Assembly (NCBI GenBank): GCA_026874595.1
Contig: CM049306.1
Span: forward strand, 61,760,019 to 61,824,018
Direction: 5' to 3'
Source of the DNA: Sipunculus nudus
Lineage: Eukaryota > Annelida > Sipuncula > Golfingiida > Sipunculidae
DNA: 64,000 bases
Shown here: positions 47,287 through 60,775 of the stretch, in pieces
How positions within the stretch are numbered: position 1 is the stretch's first letter
Layout of the letters: each line of letters starts with the position of its first letter
The notes under the pieces: generated by a model
The model's database searches: none
Told to the model about the DNA's origin: nothing
The model's input: the letters and a program-made list of their open reading frames with translations, nothing else
Made by a program: the position numbers and the translations under genes

Positions 47287-50200
47287 CGTAGTTTCGTTTT
47301 GTATTGGCGTAATATTTATTTGTTGCAGTGTGAATATCATAGACGTTATGGTTGGGATATGAAGCCGCTAATTATAAAGTAATTCTATGTATTTGTCGAT
47401 AGGCTCAGGATATAGCAGAAATAACATTGTGCAAGTGAAAATTTGTGTTTCGGCGTAACATACCCGACAAAAGACAAAGGCCAATGACACTAACAGATCA
47501 TTCACAAGGACTGGTTTGTTTGCACACTAATTAGCTTGAGTCAGGGTTGCTCTCCAACACTTATCAGTTGTATGCACATCTAATTAGATTGGGCTATCAA
47601 ACCGTGGACTGTCAGTTCTTGCCACCTAGTGCACACGGAGGTACTTGGCCCATGCATTAATTAAACACTTGCGCCTTGCGATTGGCTGAATGACCTAGGT
47701 GAGGGCTGGGGGCAGAGTGATTGACAGGCCTGTGACAGGGCTGGAGTCAGTTTACAAACACCCTGTCAACACATCTTGGTGTTTACTGAATAGAAATCAC
47801 CCTTTTCCACAAAATGCATCCGGCGACCCAAAATGAGCTCAGCTGCATTAGCTGCATTCAGCTGCCCAGTATTCAATATTATGTGTACCTTTTATTGAAA
47901 AAACACCAATTTTTAGGACTTTGACCAGTCCTGCTACCTTAAAGTGGTCTGTCAAATCACATCTTATTTCTGATGCAAAAGATGGAAATGATATGAAGTG
48001 CATATATGCACCTTAAGTTTAAGCCTTGAAAAAATTGTACAGGTGCCTAGTAAACGGTACTTGTAAGTTGGTTTGTACCTGGTGACATCAGATTATTCTG
48101 TAGGCTAATTGAGCTTTTGTTGTATACAAGGTAGGTTTCATGTTTCACATCTGAAATGACACTAAATAAACACCTACACATGATTCAGCTGCAGAACATT
48201 ACCTTCATGAACTGACTGTAAACTGGCCCATCATCAGATAAGTTACCTTAATGTGATATATATTCACCTAAAGAAGAGTCTGCTTATTTAAACAAACTGT
48301 ACCTAATTATCAGTAACACCTGCCAGGATAACCTTCACCAAGGCACAGGCCCTGGATATCATCCGTAACACTTGTTGTAATGTAACATGTTATCTGAAAA
48401 TAAACTAAAGGTATGAAACAACCTAAGGGGTTTTCAAGGAAATGCATCCATTTCAGAACCGGGATTTAAAAAAAACATGAAATAACCTCTTGCATGTTGA
48501 GAGATTTACTGTGGATATTTAGCTGTTGAATAAGTGGAATGGAATTAGTTCTATGATTTAACAAAAATCACATTTAAAAAATGTGATCCATTACATGAAA
48601 TTGTGAGTAGGATACTATCTGCAGTAGCTCATCATATGCATTAAACTTCAACAGAATTGTAACTTTAGAATTATAACCCACCAGAAATCTCAAATAATTT
48701 GAAATTATGAAAATTAATTTAAAAACTTAAATTGACCCATGTTTATAAAAATGCTGCTTCAGCATGTGATTTAACATGTGTTTACTTCTGTTATCTTGTA
48801 TTGATGACATCATATCTTTTCATCTTGTGTTATTTATACATCCATGGCCCATGCAGATGCCTGACTGCTGGCCTACCTGAGCCACAGATGTGTAATGACT
48901 CAGGATCAATACACTGACACACTTTCATGTTTGACCTACCCTTAATAAATGGTCATAGACCCAGCAGCCCTGACACAGGGTCAAGTGTGCACATTTAGAG
49001 ACGCTGTCAATATATTGCAGTTTCACAGTTGTCACAGATTTTTTTCTGTTATGTACGTGGCAGATATTTTCAAAGTTACAAGGATTAAAGATATTTGATC
49101 AAAACATTTATTGCCTATTCATGCATTGTTCTTTCCAAAAGATTATCAGTGCTGGAGATTTGAATGAAAATTGAATAAAGGTAGAAATTACAATTTGTAG
49201 ACAGATTCATGTTATAATATGATAAGTTATTTATGTTCAGTGTATAGAATAAAGTCAAAATTTTTATCAGTGTTGTCAGTTTATTGTTCAGTCTTCACAA
49301 GACAAATAGTTCAAATCTGTCAATGAAATAGACTTCAGTCTTGTTTTTGTTTGTTGTTATTAATAGTGTGTTCAGGATACAGCAGCTGAATGACTGGAGT
49401 ACCAGTACACAGGCTGTAAAACAGGCTAATTGTCTCAGTGAACATTCAGACCATTTGTATTATGTAGTCACTACTGTTTGATGTAGCTCCTCTCATCAGT
49501 CAGCGTCAGTATAACTCTAGCACCTCCATTAATAAACAGGTGATATTCTGACATTTGTAAGTGGTTAAAGATGACTTTTGACAGGAAGATAGTGTGTAAG
49601 TCAGAAGAAGTGTACAGAACATGCATTTAATAATGTTGTGTTTGATGTAGGGTGTTGCTCATATCTGCAGCAGCAAGCATTCTGCTGTAATCATCAGCAG
49701 ATTAAAGCTGCTGTAATTTCCAGGATTCCAGGAAATATAAAAACCAAGCCTAGGCCATGATCTCTTGTTGCTGTAACTTAAATGCAGGTTGGCTGTCTTG
49801 TTACAGTTCTACACAAGTGACTGATGGGCTTCCCCTGGGCTGCCAGTCTTTCACAGCACTGTACAGACCACTTTGTGCTTAAGGGATTTATATTGACATA
49901 TTTACTATAGAAAACTACAGTAGAAGCTTAAACTTGTATTAAAAATAGTGAACAAGGATCCTAGCATATAGTATATTGCATTAATTGATACAAAAAGTAT
50001 GTCTTTAACTGTGAGAGAAAGAAACATTTATGTCATTAGCCCGGACATAGGTATTTAAGTACCGTGATAGGTAACAGTTTCATGGAGAAAAGTACATATA
50101 TTATTAAAGTAAATAACAGACCCAGTTATGAAATTTAAAACATTAACCTTGAAAGGCATACTTTTTGAGATTACATAACAATATTATTTTATTTAGTGCA

Positions 50201-50899
50201 ATATACACAGATGTATCACTATCAACACTAGGATAGAGTACCCTGTGGTGCTACATTAAAGATAATATACTGTGAACCAAGCACATGTTCCAAAAAAATT
50301 ACGAAGCACTCAGCCCCATGATAATACTGTACTGTTTTATTATTAAAAATACCATTACCTAGAAATTACAGTGAATTACCCAGGAGGAAGTACTGGTACT
50401 AGTACACTTAATACAATGGATGAAAAAAATAAGCAACATTGAACTCTTCTAAATAATAAATATAGCTCAACATTATTGATACACATGTAAGCTATAATTC
50501 TAGATAATATCAACCAGAAAATGATTGGTATTTTAGTTACAGGTGACTTTAAACACCATTACCAGGCATCAGGCTGTTGATGCTTATCAGCAGAAAGATG
50601 AATGTCTAATTAGCTGTAGACAGATTGTGTACATTATGAAACAATGAACTTTTGTGATTTGTCACCACTCTATCAGTCTTTTGGGTGATTAACAAAATAA
50701 TGAAACCATTATGTTACCATTTCCAGGGACAGAATTATGGTTTGTTTGTTTTTTTTACAATGTAGTTCGAAATCTGGCGGAATTAGGATACTTGAAGCTA
50801 AAAAGTATAATCTGCACAGGGATGTATTATCCTTGAAAGGTTAAGAATATGTAATTGTAACAGGCACAACATTGCATTTCATATCCTGCCAACCCAATC

Positions 50900-51070
50900 A
50901 GGCAAGCTGATCAGCTTAACCTCAGGCTAACCAATCAGGCAAGCTGATCAGCTTAACCTCAGGCTAACCAAACAGGCAAGCTGATCAGCTTAACCTCAGG
51001 CTAACCAGTCAGGCAAGCTGATCAGCTTAACCTCAGGCTAACCAAACAGGCAAGCTGATCAGCTGACCCT
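50900..51070. repeat. 37-bp minisatellite with palindromic core, about 4.6 copies
   Basis: AGGCAAGCTGATCAGCTTAA begins at 50900, 50937, 50974, 51011 and 51048, a strict 37-bp period. Units differ only in the CC-A-A/G-A/T-C linker. Each of the first four copies contains the perfect 14-bp palindrome AAGCTGATCAGCTT, and the last copy breaks off after it. Confidence 0.95.
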
Positions 51071-54000
51071 CATGAGCAGTGGGACATTAGTTGATCATAA
51101 AAGAGGGAGTCCACTGGCCATATCTTTACTTGATATCAGGAACTCGTAGAAAAATAACAGTTCAAACGGCAAGTAATATCACCTCAAATAATCACCACGT
51201 AAATTTACTGTGAACACCCATGTAATATTGTTTTTTATTGGTGTATTAGTATAATAAAATGTAACTTCCATAGCCATGAGGAAACACCATACCATTTTAC
51301 AATGAGAAAAAACTGTAATAGACCAGTAACCTGAGAATATGATGACATGGGGTGCTGTGGCAGTATGTTGTGTGGGGTCAGGACTACCAGCAGCTTTGTG
51401 AATCACTGGATTATGCCAGCATGGACCCCAGCAATCATACTTCTTTAGGCCAGTACATAGAAATTCATGATATTATTCAATGTTTGGTATTAAAAGTCTC
51501 TCTTTAGTTTTTTTCAGTAGAATGACTTGGTGTTTTTGGTATTGTTTAGGAATATTTGTGGTATAGTCTGTTCGGTAGTAAGTTGCCCATTGAAATTTGG
51601 CAATTATTCTGTGAAACTGAAAAAAATTGTCACACAGTCTTACCTTAAAACTGATGAGGGACCAAAGGCCTGTCTGTCATGAGATGTAAAACTTCATAAC
51701 AAAAACCAACATTTATATTTTGCAACCCTCTTGTTCTTCTGAATCTTGTGGCCAAGTGACATCATCTGTCAAGGGTGGCAGACAACTGCCTTTTTAGAAT
51801 ATTTAGATCCAATTATTATCCAATCAGGAGCTTTCAAGTGCATTTGTTTGAGCATATAACCTGTGACCGTGACCTTCATGAATGGAGCTGAGGTGTTGTA
51901 AAAAATATTGTTTACTCAGATATTGATTTTATTGCAATTTGCATTACTTAAATATTTTGCAAGAATTGATTTTAATTTAATCATAGTTGCCAGGTAACAA
52001 ATAATCCATTTTCAGTTTTGTCAGGCAGTGTTGTTACACTTAAGCTGAGGTAGAATTATAGGTTAAAGCTTTCCTGATCCTATATTCTTTCAGTTTCAGA
52101 ATGTCAGTTTAATGTTTTCCATATACTTTTGTTACATATTTTAAATTCCAATAGTTGTATTTAGATTTAATAACACACTTCCATCAAAATTTAGATCCAA
52201 GCACTCTACAAGACATACAAGGTGCCATATGCATTTCATTTCAGCAACCAGAGTTTATTTTATTTATCACCGAGTAAAAGTTTTAATTTAAATAGGAATC
52301 CCCTTGTGAATATTTGCACATGTGCCAGTCCCCAAAGTCCTTAAGTCCTCGAGGTTTGATCACATGTGAGGGGCTTTTTATAATTTGTCAGAGGTGTAAT
52401 GTTTCCAGTAGGCAAATAACAGGTATAAAATATGTCAAAACTGACCAGAACTTCATCGATTGTGTATCCTTTTATTGTTACAAGATGCTGAGAAGTTTAT
52501 CTAACTCCTTTGGAATTAGTGTAATGTGACAGAGTAATTGGTAACCAGCAAAGGACAGTATCACAGCTTACATATCTAAATGTTTGGTAACTCAGATTTC
52601 CAAATCCACAGGAAACAATGTTATAATACAACCTACACATGTGTAAATGATTTAAATGTATGTATAAATTAGCTTTCATATCTGTTCACATGCCTTGAGT
52701 GATATAACAATACCATCTAGTTTATAATTCTGATATGTATTATGTTTTCCTTTCACAATTATTCTGAACTTATTATTTACAGTTTTGTAAGACTAGTACA
52801 TCACTTTTAACAAAGTTATTTAAAATTGAAAAAAACAACTTCCCCATACTTAGCTAGATAACATTTATTGTCCATGTCCTGTAAACAAACTTTTAACGAA
52901 CCTATGAGCTTATGCAGTGGTACAGCGGAATCCCCTTAGGGCAAAGTTGACATTGGTCCGGACACTTCAAGACCAAAAATAATGCATGGCCACAGAGGAA
53001 TTGCCTGACATTGAAACCATCACAAAATACAGAATATCATCCAGCTTGGTTTTTACAGCAGGCAAGAACATATTTAATTTAAATTAGGTTACTTGTTATA
53101 GTCTGACTGAGCTGCTTGCTAATCTGTACCAGGAACCAGGGCCTTGAGGTTAATTAATTTGCCAGTGGTGTTCCTCAGTGAAGGAACTACAGCTCATTTT
53201 TACCCAGTGCTTTGCAGGGACAGGTGAGAAAAACATTTTCCAAGTGCCTGGTGGCTAACTGATCATATTAACAGGAGCCTTAATATATAGGAGTTCAACT
53301 ATGGTAGGAAATTGGACAGTGGGTACACTCTTATATAATAATCAACATTTGAAAGTACAGTGTAGGATTATACCTATGAGTGATGATGAGGTCTGTCAAA
53401 TCATATCAGTCTTCAATTCTACATGATCAGATGTATGTGTGAGCTTTATTCTTCAGTTTCTGCATTAGAAAGCCCATGGTCAGATTGCTAAATATTGTTA
53501 GCAACAATGTCCTTCTCCTCAAATCTGGTCAAACATACTATTGTACAAAATCAGGGCAACCCACTAAAGTTTGTTTTACCTTCTTTTCTTATAAGGAATA
53601 ATGTTTGACACTGTGAGGATAAGTATTTTCAGTTTAATTCATACTCTGCCTTAAAAGATCATTCTCAACTGAGAATTAAACATACCTGTCAATGGTGTCT
53701 TATCTGTCTTATTCTATTTAACTCTGCTAGAAATCCATGTATCTGAAATATTTGCTGTGACTTTGCAACTTGTCTGCTAAAACAAGAACCGGTTGTACGA
53801 CAGGATTATCGGCAGATATGATAAACTTTGCCTTTTGAACAGCTATTTCATCATTTTCAACCCAGATTAGTATTGTGCATGGGAAAACAACAAGCGATGT
53901 TGGACAAAAGAGGCATTTTAGACAACGCATTACTCCGTCGGTTAACAACTTTCATACCATTTATGATTAGGACAGGGTTGAATTGATGTCCACATGGACC

Positions 54001-54249
54001 TTTCATGTGCCGTGAGTGCAGAACTTTAGGTTATATTTGTGTCGCGAGTGCAACACACGCGTGGGAGGCTCTTTAAATATGAACTCACCATCTCCCCCAT
54101 TTCATCAACCCCCATTGCCCAGCTCACCCAGTGTGCAGCTTTCACTTGTACAAAATGTATAACTAACAGAGGAAGCTATATATTCAGGTCAGACTTATTA
54201 ATAATACTGCCAAATGACTGTAGCATTAGGATTTATATTTTCAAGTGTA

Positions 54250-54310
54250 ACAATATAACAAACATTGTAGTCAAATTCAGCTGAGTGCCATAACCTGTTG
54301 GTCCCTTGTT
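54250..54310 (+). repeat. 3' end of a hairpin-type dispersed repeat
   Basis: TTCAGCTGAGTGCCATAACC then TGTTGGTCCCTTGTTATC resembles the closing sequences at about 37480-37507 and 25761-25796. The start of this copy was not located. A related stretch at about 53390-53560 may belong to it. Confidence 0.45.
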
Positions 54311-54553
54311 ATCACACCTGAGGCCATTCATTAAAATGCCCTGCCAAATTGATGTGACCTGTGAGAGCATACGTGTGGTCAGGTGATTGAAGGATCTGAG
54401 GTGTGTATTTTTAGAGTATGCTACTGCTGCCACTTATAGGATGGTTAGTTCACCACAATAAGACTGAGCCCTTTCATTACAAATTGTTTGTCACAGATTG
54501 CTGTATGATTATAATTGCCCATAGGTTTATACATGTAGTTTCTCTTGTTTCAG

Positions 54554-54596
54554 GTGCAGGAGAGTCGGGGAAGAGCACAATAGTCAAACAGATGAA
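54554..54596 (+). CDS. GNAI: G-alpha-i exon 2 (P-loop)
   Basis: A 43-bp micro-exon between TTGTTTCAG and GTGAGT. It completes Gly40 and encodes A-G-E-S-G-K-S-T-I-V-K-Q-M plus two bases of Lys54. This is the G1/P-loop (GAGESGKS) that wraps the GTP phosphates. Lys46 and Ser47 are the phosphate and Mg2+ ligands. Size and phase are the same as exon 2 of vertebrate Gi and Go genes. Confidence 0.97.
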
Positions 54597-57500
54597 GTGA
54601 GTGAAATGCTTTATTACATTCATTCATGGTAGGGTAGAAATACGTTTCTACTAGGTAAAAACCCAACCCTGCATTAAACCCAGTCAGTGCATACATGAAT
54701 CTGTCCTTCACAACTGTATTGGGGATTCTGCTTGGCTTTCTGTTCTGGGAATTTTACTATTGGTTTTGTTTAGGTTGTTTTTATTATATAAGCTAAAGGA
54801 AGCATCAGTAAAAGCCAGACAAGGTGGTTTGACATGTTAAGGAGTAACACTAACAGGTTATATGCATTGGTCATTTTGAGTATGAAACATCTGGACAATC
54901 AGTGGTCACACCTAGCCAACACTGAAAACATACCATCACACAAATAACAGGTTATGTGGGCAATGTAACACTAAAGGTGGTGCTGTCACAAAAGCTAACA
55001 TGTGGCAAATAAACTAATGTTTTGACAGTTATATTCTTTCAAAGAAATTATGATTTATGGAAAATCTCTCAGTATTTGTCAAAAACAAAATATATTACAT
55101 AATAACATATTACATAAACTACTTTGATCGTAGAGCCACAGGTCCAAGATGTTTAATTTCAGCTGAACCAGCAGTTATGCATGTATCTTGAATAAAATAA
55201 TCCCAACTCTCCAGAATGTTTTATACTCATTCAGAATCATTCATTCCCTGCTGTGTCTCTGTAGTTTTGAATATGTACAATATCATGTTTCTTTTTTTGT
55301 TACATTTTTAAGTTAGACCTGTTTTTGGGGTTGTCTTTCTGCTATATAGATGTAAATTTTCTTATGTCATGCTCTTCCTTAACCTTAGTCCTTTCCCTTC
55401 TCGTGTGGGACCAGTTTAAAATGGTTGTCCTCAGATATGGCATGTTCGCCTTGCAAGAGAAACTAAAAGAGTGATGAATGAGGAAATGAAGGTTCTTATT
55501 ATTTCATTAAGCTTAAGATAGATTGATCCAGAACCCTTTAGTTGTTAGAGTAAGTGTATAATGTCAACTACTAGTCCTTCAGTAACTGATGAAAGCCACA
55601 GGTCTTACTCACCGACACCATGCCAACAGTTATTCCAGGCGTGATTCATGAGGGTCATTAACAGTATCTCAGAACCTGTTCATGATATGTTTTATATGAA
55701 ACATACATACCATGGTAACATGAAGGGTAGACAGCAGTAACTGACGGCAGAGTTAATTATGAGAAAAATATGATTCCTGAAAAATGAAGATTCCTGGCCA
55801 CTTATAGGTGATTGGTTTATGATCAAGACTCCTCTGTTACAGGTTCTGATGATGTCATGGCTAAAGATGTCATCTGAAAACAGCAAATCAAAATTTGTAC
55901 TATTTGTATTTCACAGAAATTGGTTGCACTGAAATTGAAATGTCTGTAGTGGCTTCTGCTTCATTTATAATCACAAAGAAGATGGGAGAGTAAAGAGACT
56001 AAATGTATATAAATTCCTAGTTCTTGTAAAAGACCTCATGATAAAATAAAATTTAAAATCAGGTTTTGTTATTTTGGACTAAATAAGGAGCAACAAAGCT
56101 TTTGCAAGTCTAGTAGTTTATTTTGCTCAATAGGAAACTGATGAATAATATAACATTGGTGAGAGAAAATAGCAAATTGATTTTATTTTCTCAAGAAACA
56201 TGTCCCTTGTATGGGCCCTCCTAGCACAGCTGCTGACAAACAAGAAATAAATGTTTAATGATCTCATTTGTGAGAGGATCCTCCCCACATTGCCTTGCTA
56301 TTAGAATTCTAACACTAACAGCGAGAGTCTGAACATCCTTTTGAATATATGGCTTAACTGTGGTGATGTTGTTTACCAGCCAAACATTTTCTTTGTATGT
56401 TGATATTTTAGGAACTGGAAATGAGTAAGGGGGCACTGTTACTTTTGCCATGAATATTTTGTTATTTTCCAGTTTGATTAATTATTTGTGAGTGAATATA
56501 ATTGTTGTGATCATCTTTTGAAATAAAAGTATTTGGTCTTTATTAGTTAAAATACATTGGAAATATAACTATAAATTAAATAGTGTTTAAGCTGTAAAAA
56601 TTAAAATTAGTTATAATCAGTATTTCTCCTGTTGACTATAATCATTCTTTCCTTATGTAGCCCATGCCTCTTTGATTAGCAGATACACATGATAATTGCT
56701 TTACATCCCATATTCTTGTTTTAAATCAGTCAATGCAAACTGGTCAATTTAAATGTAAAACGTGGGCTTATCATTAATCAGCAGTGATTAAAATCTGTGG
56801 AAGTTAGGGATTCATGAGTAAAGGAAAGACCTCAGATTTCTCAGAATCTTTTCTGCAAACAAAATGGTGCATGGTCAGTGCTATAGCACTTGCCAAGCCA
56901 AATGTGGTGACACCTCTGCTAATGGAGAAGAGGTGTGAGACCTTTTTCTTTAGTTGAAAGAGGATGTTTTAGTCTGATAACAGTATATTGGGTTTGGTTC
57001 AAGTACATATTTGTGTACTTGGTACTTATAATCAGGTTGAAAATATTTAGTACTTGCTTTGTACTTGTAAGTTCACACATGTACTTAAAAAATAAACAAG
57101 TACTTTTAATGGTCAAGTATATTATTAGGGAAGGATTACACCTGATGTTAATTCCATTGCACAGGTTCCCATTAGGCCTAGTATAGGTCTTCTTCAGATA
57201 AAACCAGTATATTAACAACAGCAAGCAGTAGCAGAGTATCCATTCATTTTTCTTAGCTTTCCATTCATGAATATGGCTTGTCCAGTATGAATATTGATTA
57301 ACAAGACCTGCTTTTAATCCAGTTTGAGCCAGCATTTTGGTCCATTTAAATTTTTCCTGTCATGGTTGGTGTTAACATTCTTGGAATTATTTACTTCCCT
57401 CTACCTAAGGGATGTATTACATAGTTGAGAATAGATTATAGAACTATATCCTAACCTATGCTGAAGAACTAAAGTCTGGCTTGTAACAAGTAGACAAAAA

Positions 57501-58317
57501 CAGTACAGCTGTGTTGCTACAGTAACAGCAGGCTATTTTCTTTTCTTTCTGTATTTGATTATGTTACATTTGATATTGTGTATATAAAGCAACTACATAG
57601 AATGTCTCTATGAAAAGGTACTTTATAAAAGTCATTAATCCATGGTGGTTTTGCTTTTATTGTGTCTTTAATGTATGTGCATTGGTTTGGGTTATTGAGA
57701 GCTTGATATTTTTACCGCTTAAAATCTTAGGCTTATGTTTAAATATTTTAAAATTGAAACAAGGAATTCAGATATTAACAGAAGGCTACATATATTTTGT
57801 AGGGATTTTGTTTGATAAAAAATTGGTTTATTAATTGCTGTTAATTTAACCTTCATTGGTGTATTCATATTGAGTACAGAGTGGTGGTGATAATAAAGTT
57901 ACTTTGTAGCAGTGTTTCAATATTAGTCAAACAACCTGATGCTTTTAACTTAAACCATTAGTCAAAATTTCTTTTGATTTTAAATTTCATTTTGATTTCT
58001 GAAGCTAATTTATATTACCCATAAACAAAACTTGAAGAAAAAAATTGCTTAAAGCTGTAATGAAACCATGGTGTTATTTCTCAAGGATTGACACAGAATA
58101 CAATATTCCCTTCCTTGAAAAATCTGAGTAAATTTTTGTGAAAGAAAGATTTTAATTAAATTTTGCAGGCTTTAAACCATGTAGTTCATGTTAAGTGTTT
58201 ATTAAAGATCTTGCATTGTTCATTTGACTGGCTGTTGTTTTCAGTGACAGAGCTATGTATGCAGACACTGTCACGTCAGACTATTTTCACTTTTATATTT
58301 GCGTGCGTTAATTTCAG
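54597..58317 (+). other. GNAI: G-alpha-i intron 2
   Basis: This 3.7-kb intron (GTGAGT to TTTCAG) is AT-rich. I see no tandem repeat, transposon end or coding sequence in it. Confidence 0.8.
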
Positions 58318-58459
58318 AATCATTCATGAAAAAGGATACTCACAAGAAGAATGCTTACAGTACCGCCCTGTGGTGTACAGCAATACTGTACAGAGTATGA
58401 TCGCAATTATCAGAGCCATGGGACAACTCAAAATTGAATTTGGTCAACCAGAGAGAGCA
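58318..58459 (+). CDS. GNAI: G-alpha-i exon 3
   Basis: This 142-bp exon completes Lys54 and encodes residues 55-101, beginning [12 protein letters not shown]. It is the end of helix alpha-1, linker 1 and helix alpha-A of the all-helical domain ([18 protein letters not shown]). The [10 protein letters not shown] segment is of Gi type (Go has L-A-A-I-V-R-A-M-D). The donor GCA|GTGAGT is strong. Confidence 0.96.
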
Positions 58460-59299
58460 GTGAGTACTCCTTGCTCTGTGCACCAGAATGTTCTTGCTCG
58501 ATCAGGCAGTGCAGTTTTACCCATTCCTCAAAAACTCATTGCTTTTAAAACTACCTTTTTATTTTGAAAACACTATTAAAATACAAAATTACAAAGCATT
58601 TCAGCAACAGCATTGAGTTAGCTCTTATAATATACATTATTCTGTTCATCACACAGCTGTATCAATTCTTCTAGACTCCCTTCCCATTTTGCCAATTAAT
58701 TCTTTATTAATTTTTATTCCACTGCCAAAGGACTGAGGACTACTTAAATGGTACACATCGGTCCATCTTTCCCACCCCCTCATTTATCCAATATCTCTTA
58801 AACCCTATTGCTTTCATCACCTAATTTTGCAGACCTATCATCATATGGTGGACTTTTGATAATATGCAGGTGTTGATCTAGTTCCTTTCTGCTATCAAAA
58901 AGTACTTTTCCACTTTCCTTCAAATAATACAGTATAAATAAGAAAACATCTTCAGATCATATACAAGTATTTCTTGGAAATATGGGAAATAATTTAATAC
59001 TTGACTAAATAGAATTATTTTTAAACTGCTGTTTCCACAGGACTTTTAATTTTTACTTATTGCAAAATTGTGTGATTTCACATGTTGATTATATGGTGCA
59101 AAATCATTTATCTTTATATATCATGAACTGCTGCACCAATCTTGAACAAATTTTCTAGATGAACAGATCACATGACTGACATGTCATTTGACAATTATTT
59201 ACAGAATCTGTTATCACAGTTACAGTGATTACTACAAATGTAATTCATTACCAGTAGGTTTGATGTACTCAGTACCTGTCATTTTGATGCTGTTAACAG
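58460..59299 (+). other. GNAI: G-alpha-i intron 3
   Basis: 840 bp, GTGAGT to TTAACAG. The stretch at about 58735-58870 loosely resembles units of the 339-bp array (ATATCTCTTAAACCCTATTG, then CACC and ATCATATGGTGGAC), so a repeat fragment is likely. Nothing else was seen. Confidence 0.7.
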
Positions 59300-59457
59300 G
59301 AAGATGCTCGACAGCTGTTTGCGCTTGCTGGCAGCGCTGAGGAAGGCGAGCTCAGCACAGAGCTAGCAAACATCATGAAGAGGTTGTGGAAAGACTTTGG
59401 TGTGCAGGAGTGCTTCAGTCGGTCTCGAGAGTATCAGCTCAATGATTCTGCTGAATA
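59300..59457 (+). CDS. GNAI: G-alpha-i exon 4
   Basis: This 158-bp exon covers residues 102-153 plus two bases of Tyr154, helices alpha-B to alpha-D of the helical domain: [11 protein letters not shown], then R-L-W-K-D, then [12 protein letters not shown]. Ser151 and neighbouring residues of the [10 protein letters not shown] motif line the nucleotide cleft in known Gi structures. Donor TA|GTAAGA. Size and phases are as in vertebrate GNAI. Confidence 0.96.
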
Positions 59458-60000
59458 GTAAGAATTGTAGTACAAGACTGACCACCAGGCTGTCAGTCTG
59501 CGTATAACTTGTGATGTAGAGTTATATGGGGACCTATATAATATAACTGATTTGTAAAAGACTGTAAAGATGATTAAATAAACAATTTGTCAATCTTTCT
59601 TTTCCACCATCTGTCAGGCCATTACAAGTATTGTAATTATCTGGTAAAATGAACTGAAAATGACTTTACATGAGGTCATATAGGTTGGATATACTTGTGT
59701 TCAGTACATTCTATGGACAGTAAAGAATGGAAATGTGTTGACTTTCCTTATGAATGGTTGTTAGTGCTGCCACCTGTCAGTGTGGTTGTAACTAACAAGC
59801 AGCAGTGATCCTTGTATATTGTGTTTAACTGTTGGGGATTGGACATTTTAACCACTAATCAAAATATTACCACATTTAAGTTTTAATTTTGTAGCCATGT
59901 TGATAAAAATTTATGGGAAACAGTTATAACATTTTTCTTGCCAGTGTTGTTGAATCTTACAAAATAACATTGGAGTAAACCAGCTTTGATTTTTTTCCAG
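59458..60000 (+). other. GNAI: G-alpha-i intron 4
   Basis: 543 bp, GTAAGA to TTTTTTCCAG. No internal features were recognised. Confidence 0.8.
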
Positions 60001-60129
60001 TTACTTGAATGCCTTGGACCGCATCTCACAACAAGGCTACATCCCAACAGAACAAGACGTCCTGAGAACCAGAGTCAAGACCACCGGCATCGTAGAAACA
60101 CACTTCACATTCAAAGACCTCCACTTCAA
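60001..60129 (+). CDS. GNAI: G-alpha-i exon 5 (switch I)
   Basis: This 129-bp exon encodes residues 154-196 plus two bases of Lys197. It contains helix alpha-E (Y-Y-L-N-A-L-D-R-I), then [11 protein letters not shown] (switch I), with Arg178 (transition-state arginine, the cholera-toxin target in Gs and activated Gi) and Thr181 (Mg2+ ligand). [10 protein letters not shown] follows. Donor AA|GTGAGT. It must be spliced to an exon that starts with one base completing Lys197, and both downstream exon 6 copies do. Confidence 0.97.
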
Positions 60130-60775
60130 GTGAGTACCAGTCACAAGGTTCTCATGAGCAAGACTGGTGTTGTCTTAAAGATTTCTGGAATCAGCCATTT
60201 GGTTAATGATACTGCTAGCCAAATAGAATTCAGCAATGTAAAGTCCAGCTTTTCAGTTAAATTGGGTATCTGCCAATATAAGCACCTTGAGCATCACCTT
60301 TCCCATAAAATCAGAGAAATGTGTAAATTTTTGGGTGAAAATGTGTGCATCTTTATTGACTCTTCAGTTTTTATTGTGGTACTCATTGCCTGCATAAGAC
60401 CAAGGCAGCTAAGCCCAGCACCTCCATTGTGTGACACACCTGCCATGACATGCTGAACCTTTATTTGCCCCTTGTGCAGTTCAAGAAATGTATGTTTTGA
60501 CCGGTACTTCATATAAAATGTGAAAATGACTGTTGGTGTCAGAATATTTGGAAATTTATGATTTTAAAGTAAATATAAAATAGTTGGAATATTTCAAATG
60601 GCTTGGATGTTCTGTTAAAATTTAAGTTAAACTGATTGTTTTTTGTTGTTTCAGTACACAAGAATTCTGCATTTTAGATTTAAAGTCAGATGAGTGGGTC
60701 AATATATATATAAAACCCCTTCACTATGTAGGGTTAGTACAAGGATTGTTCATTTGATATATTTTTGGTCATCAG
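60130..60775 (+). other. GNAI: G-alpha-i intron 5
   Basis: 646 bp, GTGAGT to GGTCATCAG. A strong-looking extra acceptor (TTTTTTGTTGTTTCAG) lies at 60639-60654, about 120 bp before the exon 6a acceptor. It opens a short in-frame stretch discussed under the findings. Confidence 0.8.

Larger units (their letters stand above)
21881..54553 (+). other. GNAI: G-alpha-i intron 1 (32.7 kb)
   Basis: The intron runs GTGAGT to TTTCAG and splits the GTP-binding P-loop between Gly40 and Ala41, as in all Gi-class genes. It holds a Harbinger-like MITE, a hAT-like element, at least four large dispersed repeats with internal arrays, a 37-bp minisatellite and a dozen G/C homopolymers. The remaining segments (about 21881-23500, 25800-30470, 31970-35570, 37510-39950, 41360-43480, 46370-50890, 51080-54240) are AT-rich non-coding DNA in which I see no gene, apart from a possible minus-strand exon at 47102-47286. 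Confidence 0.85.
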
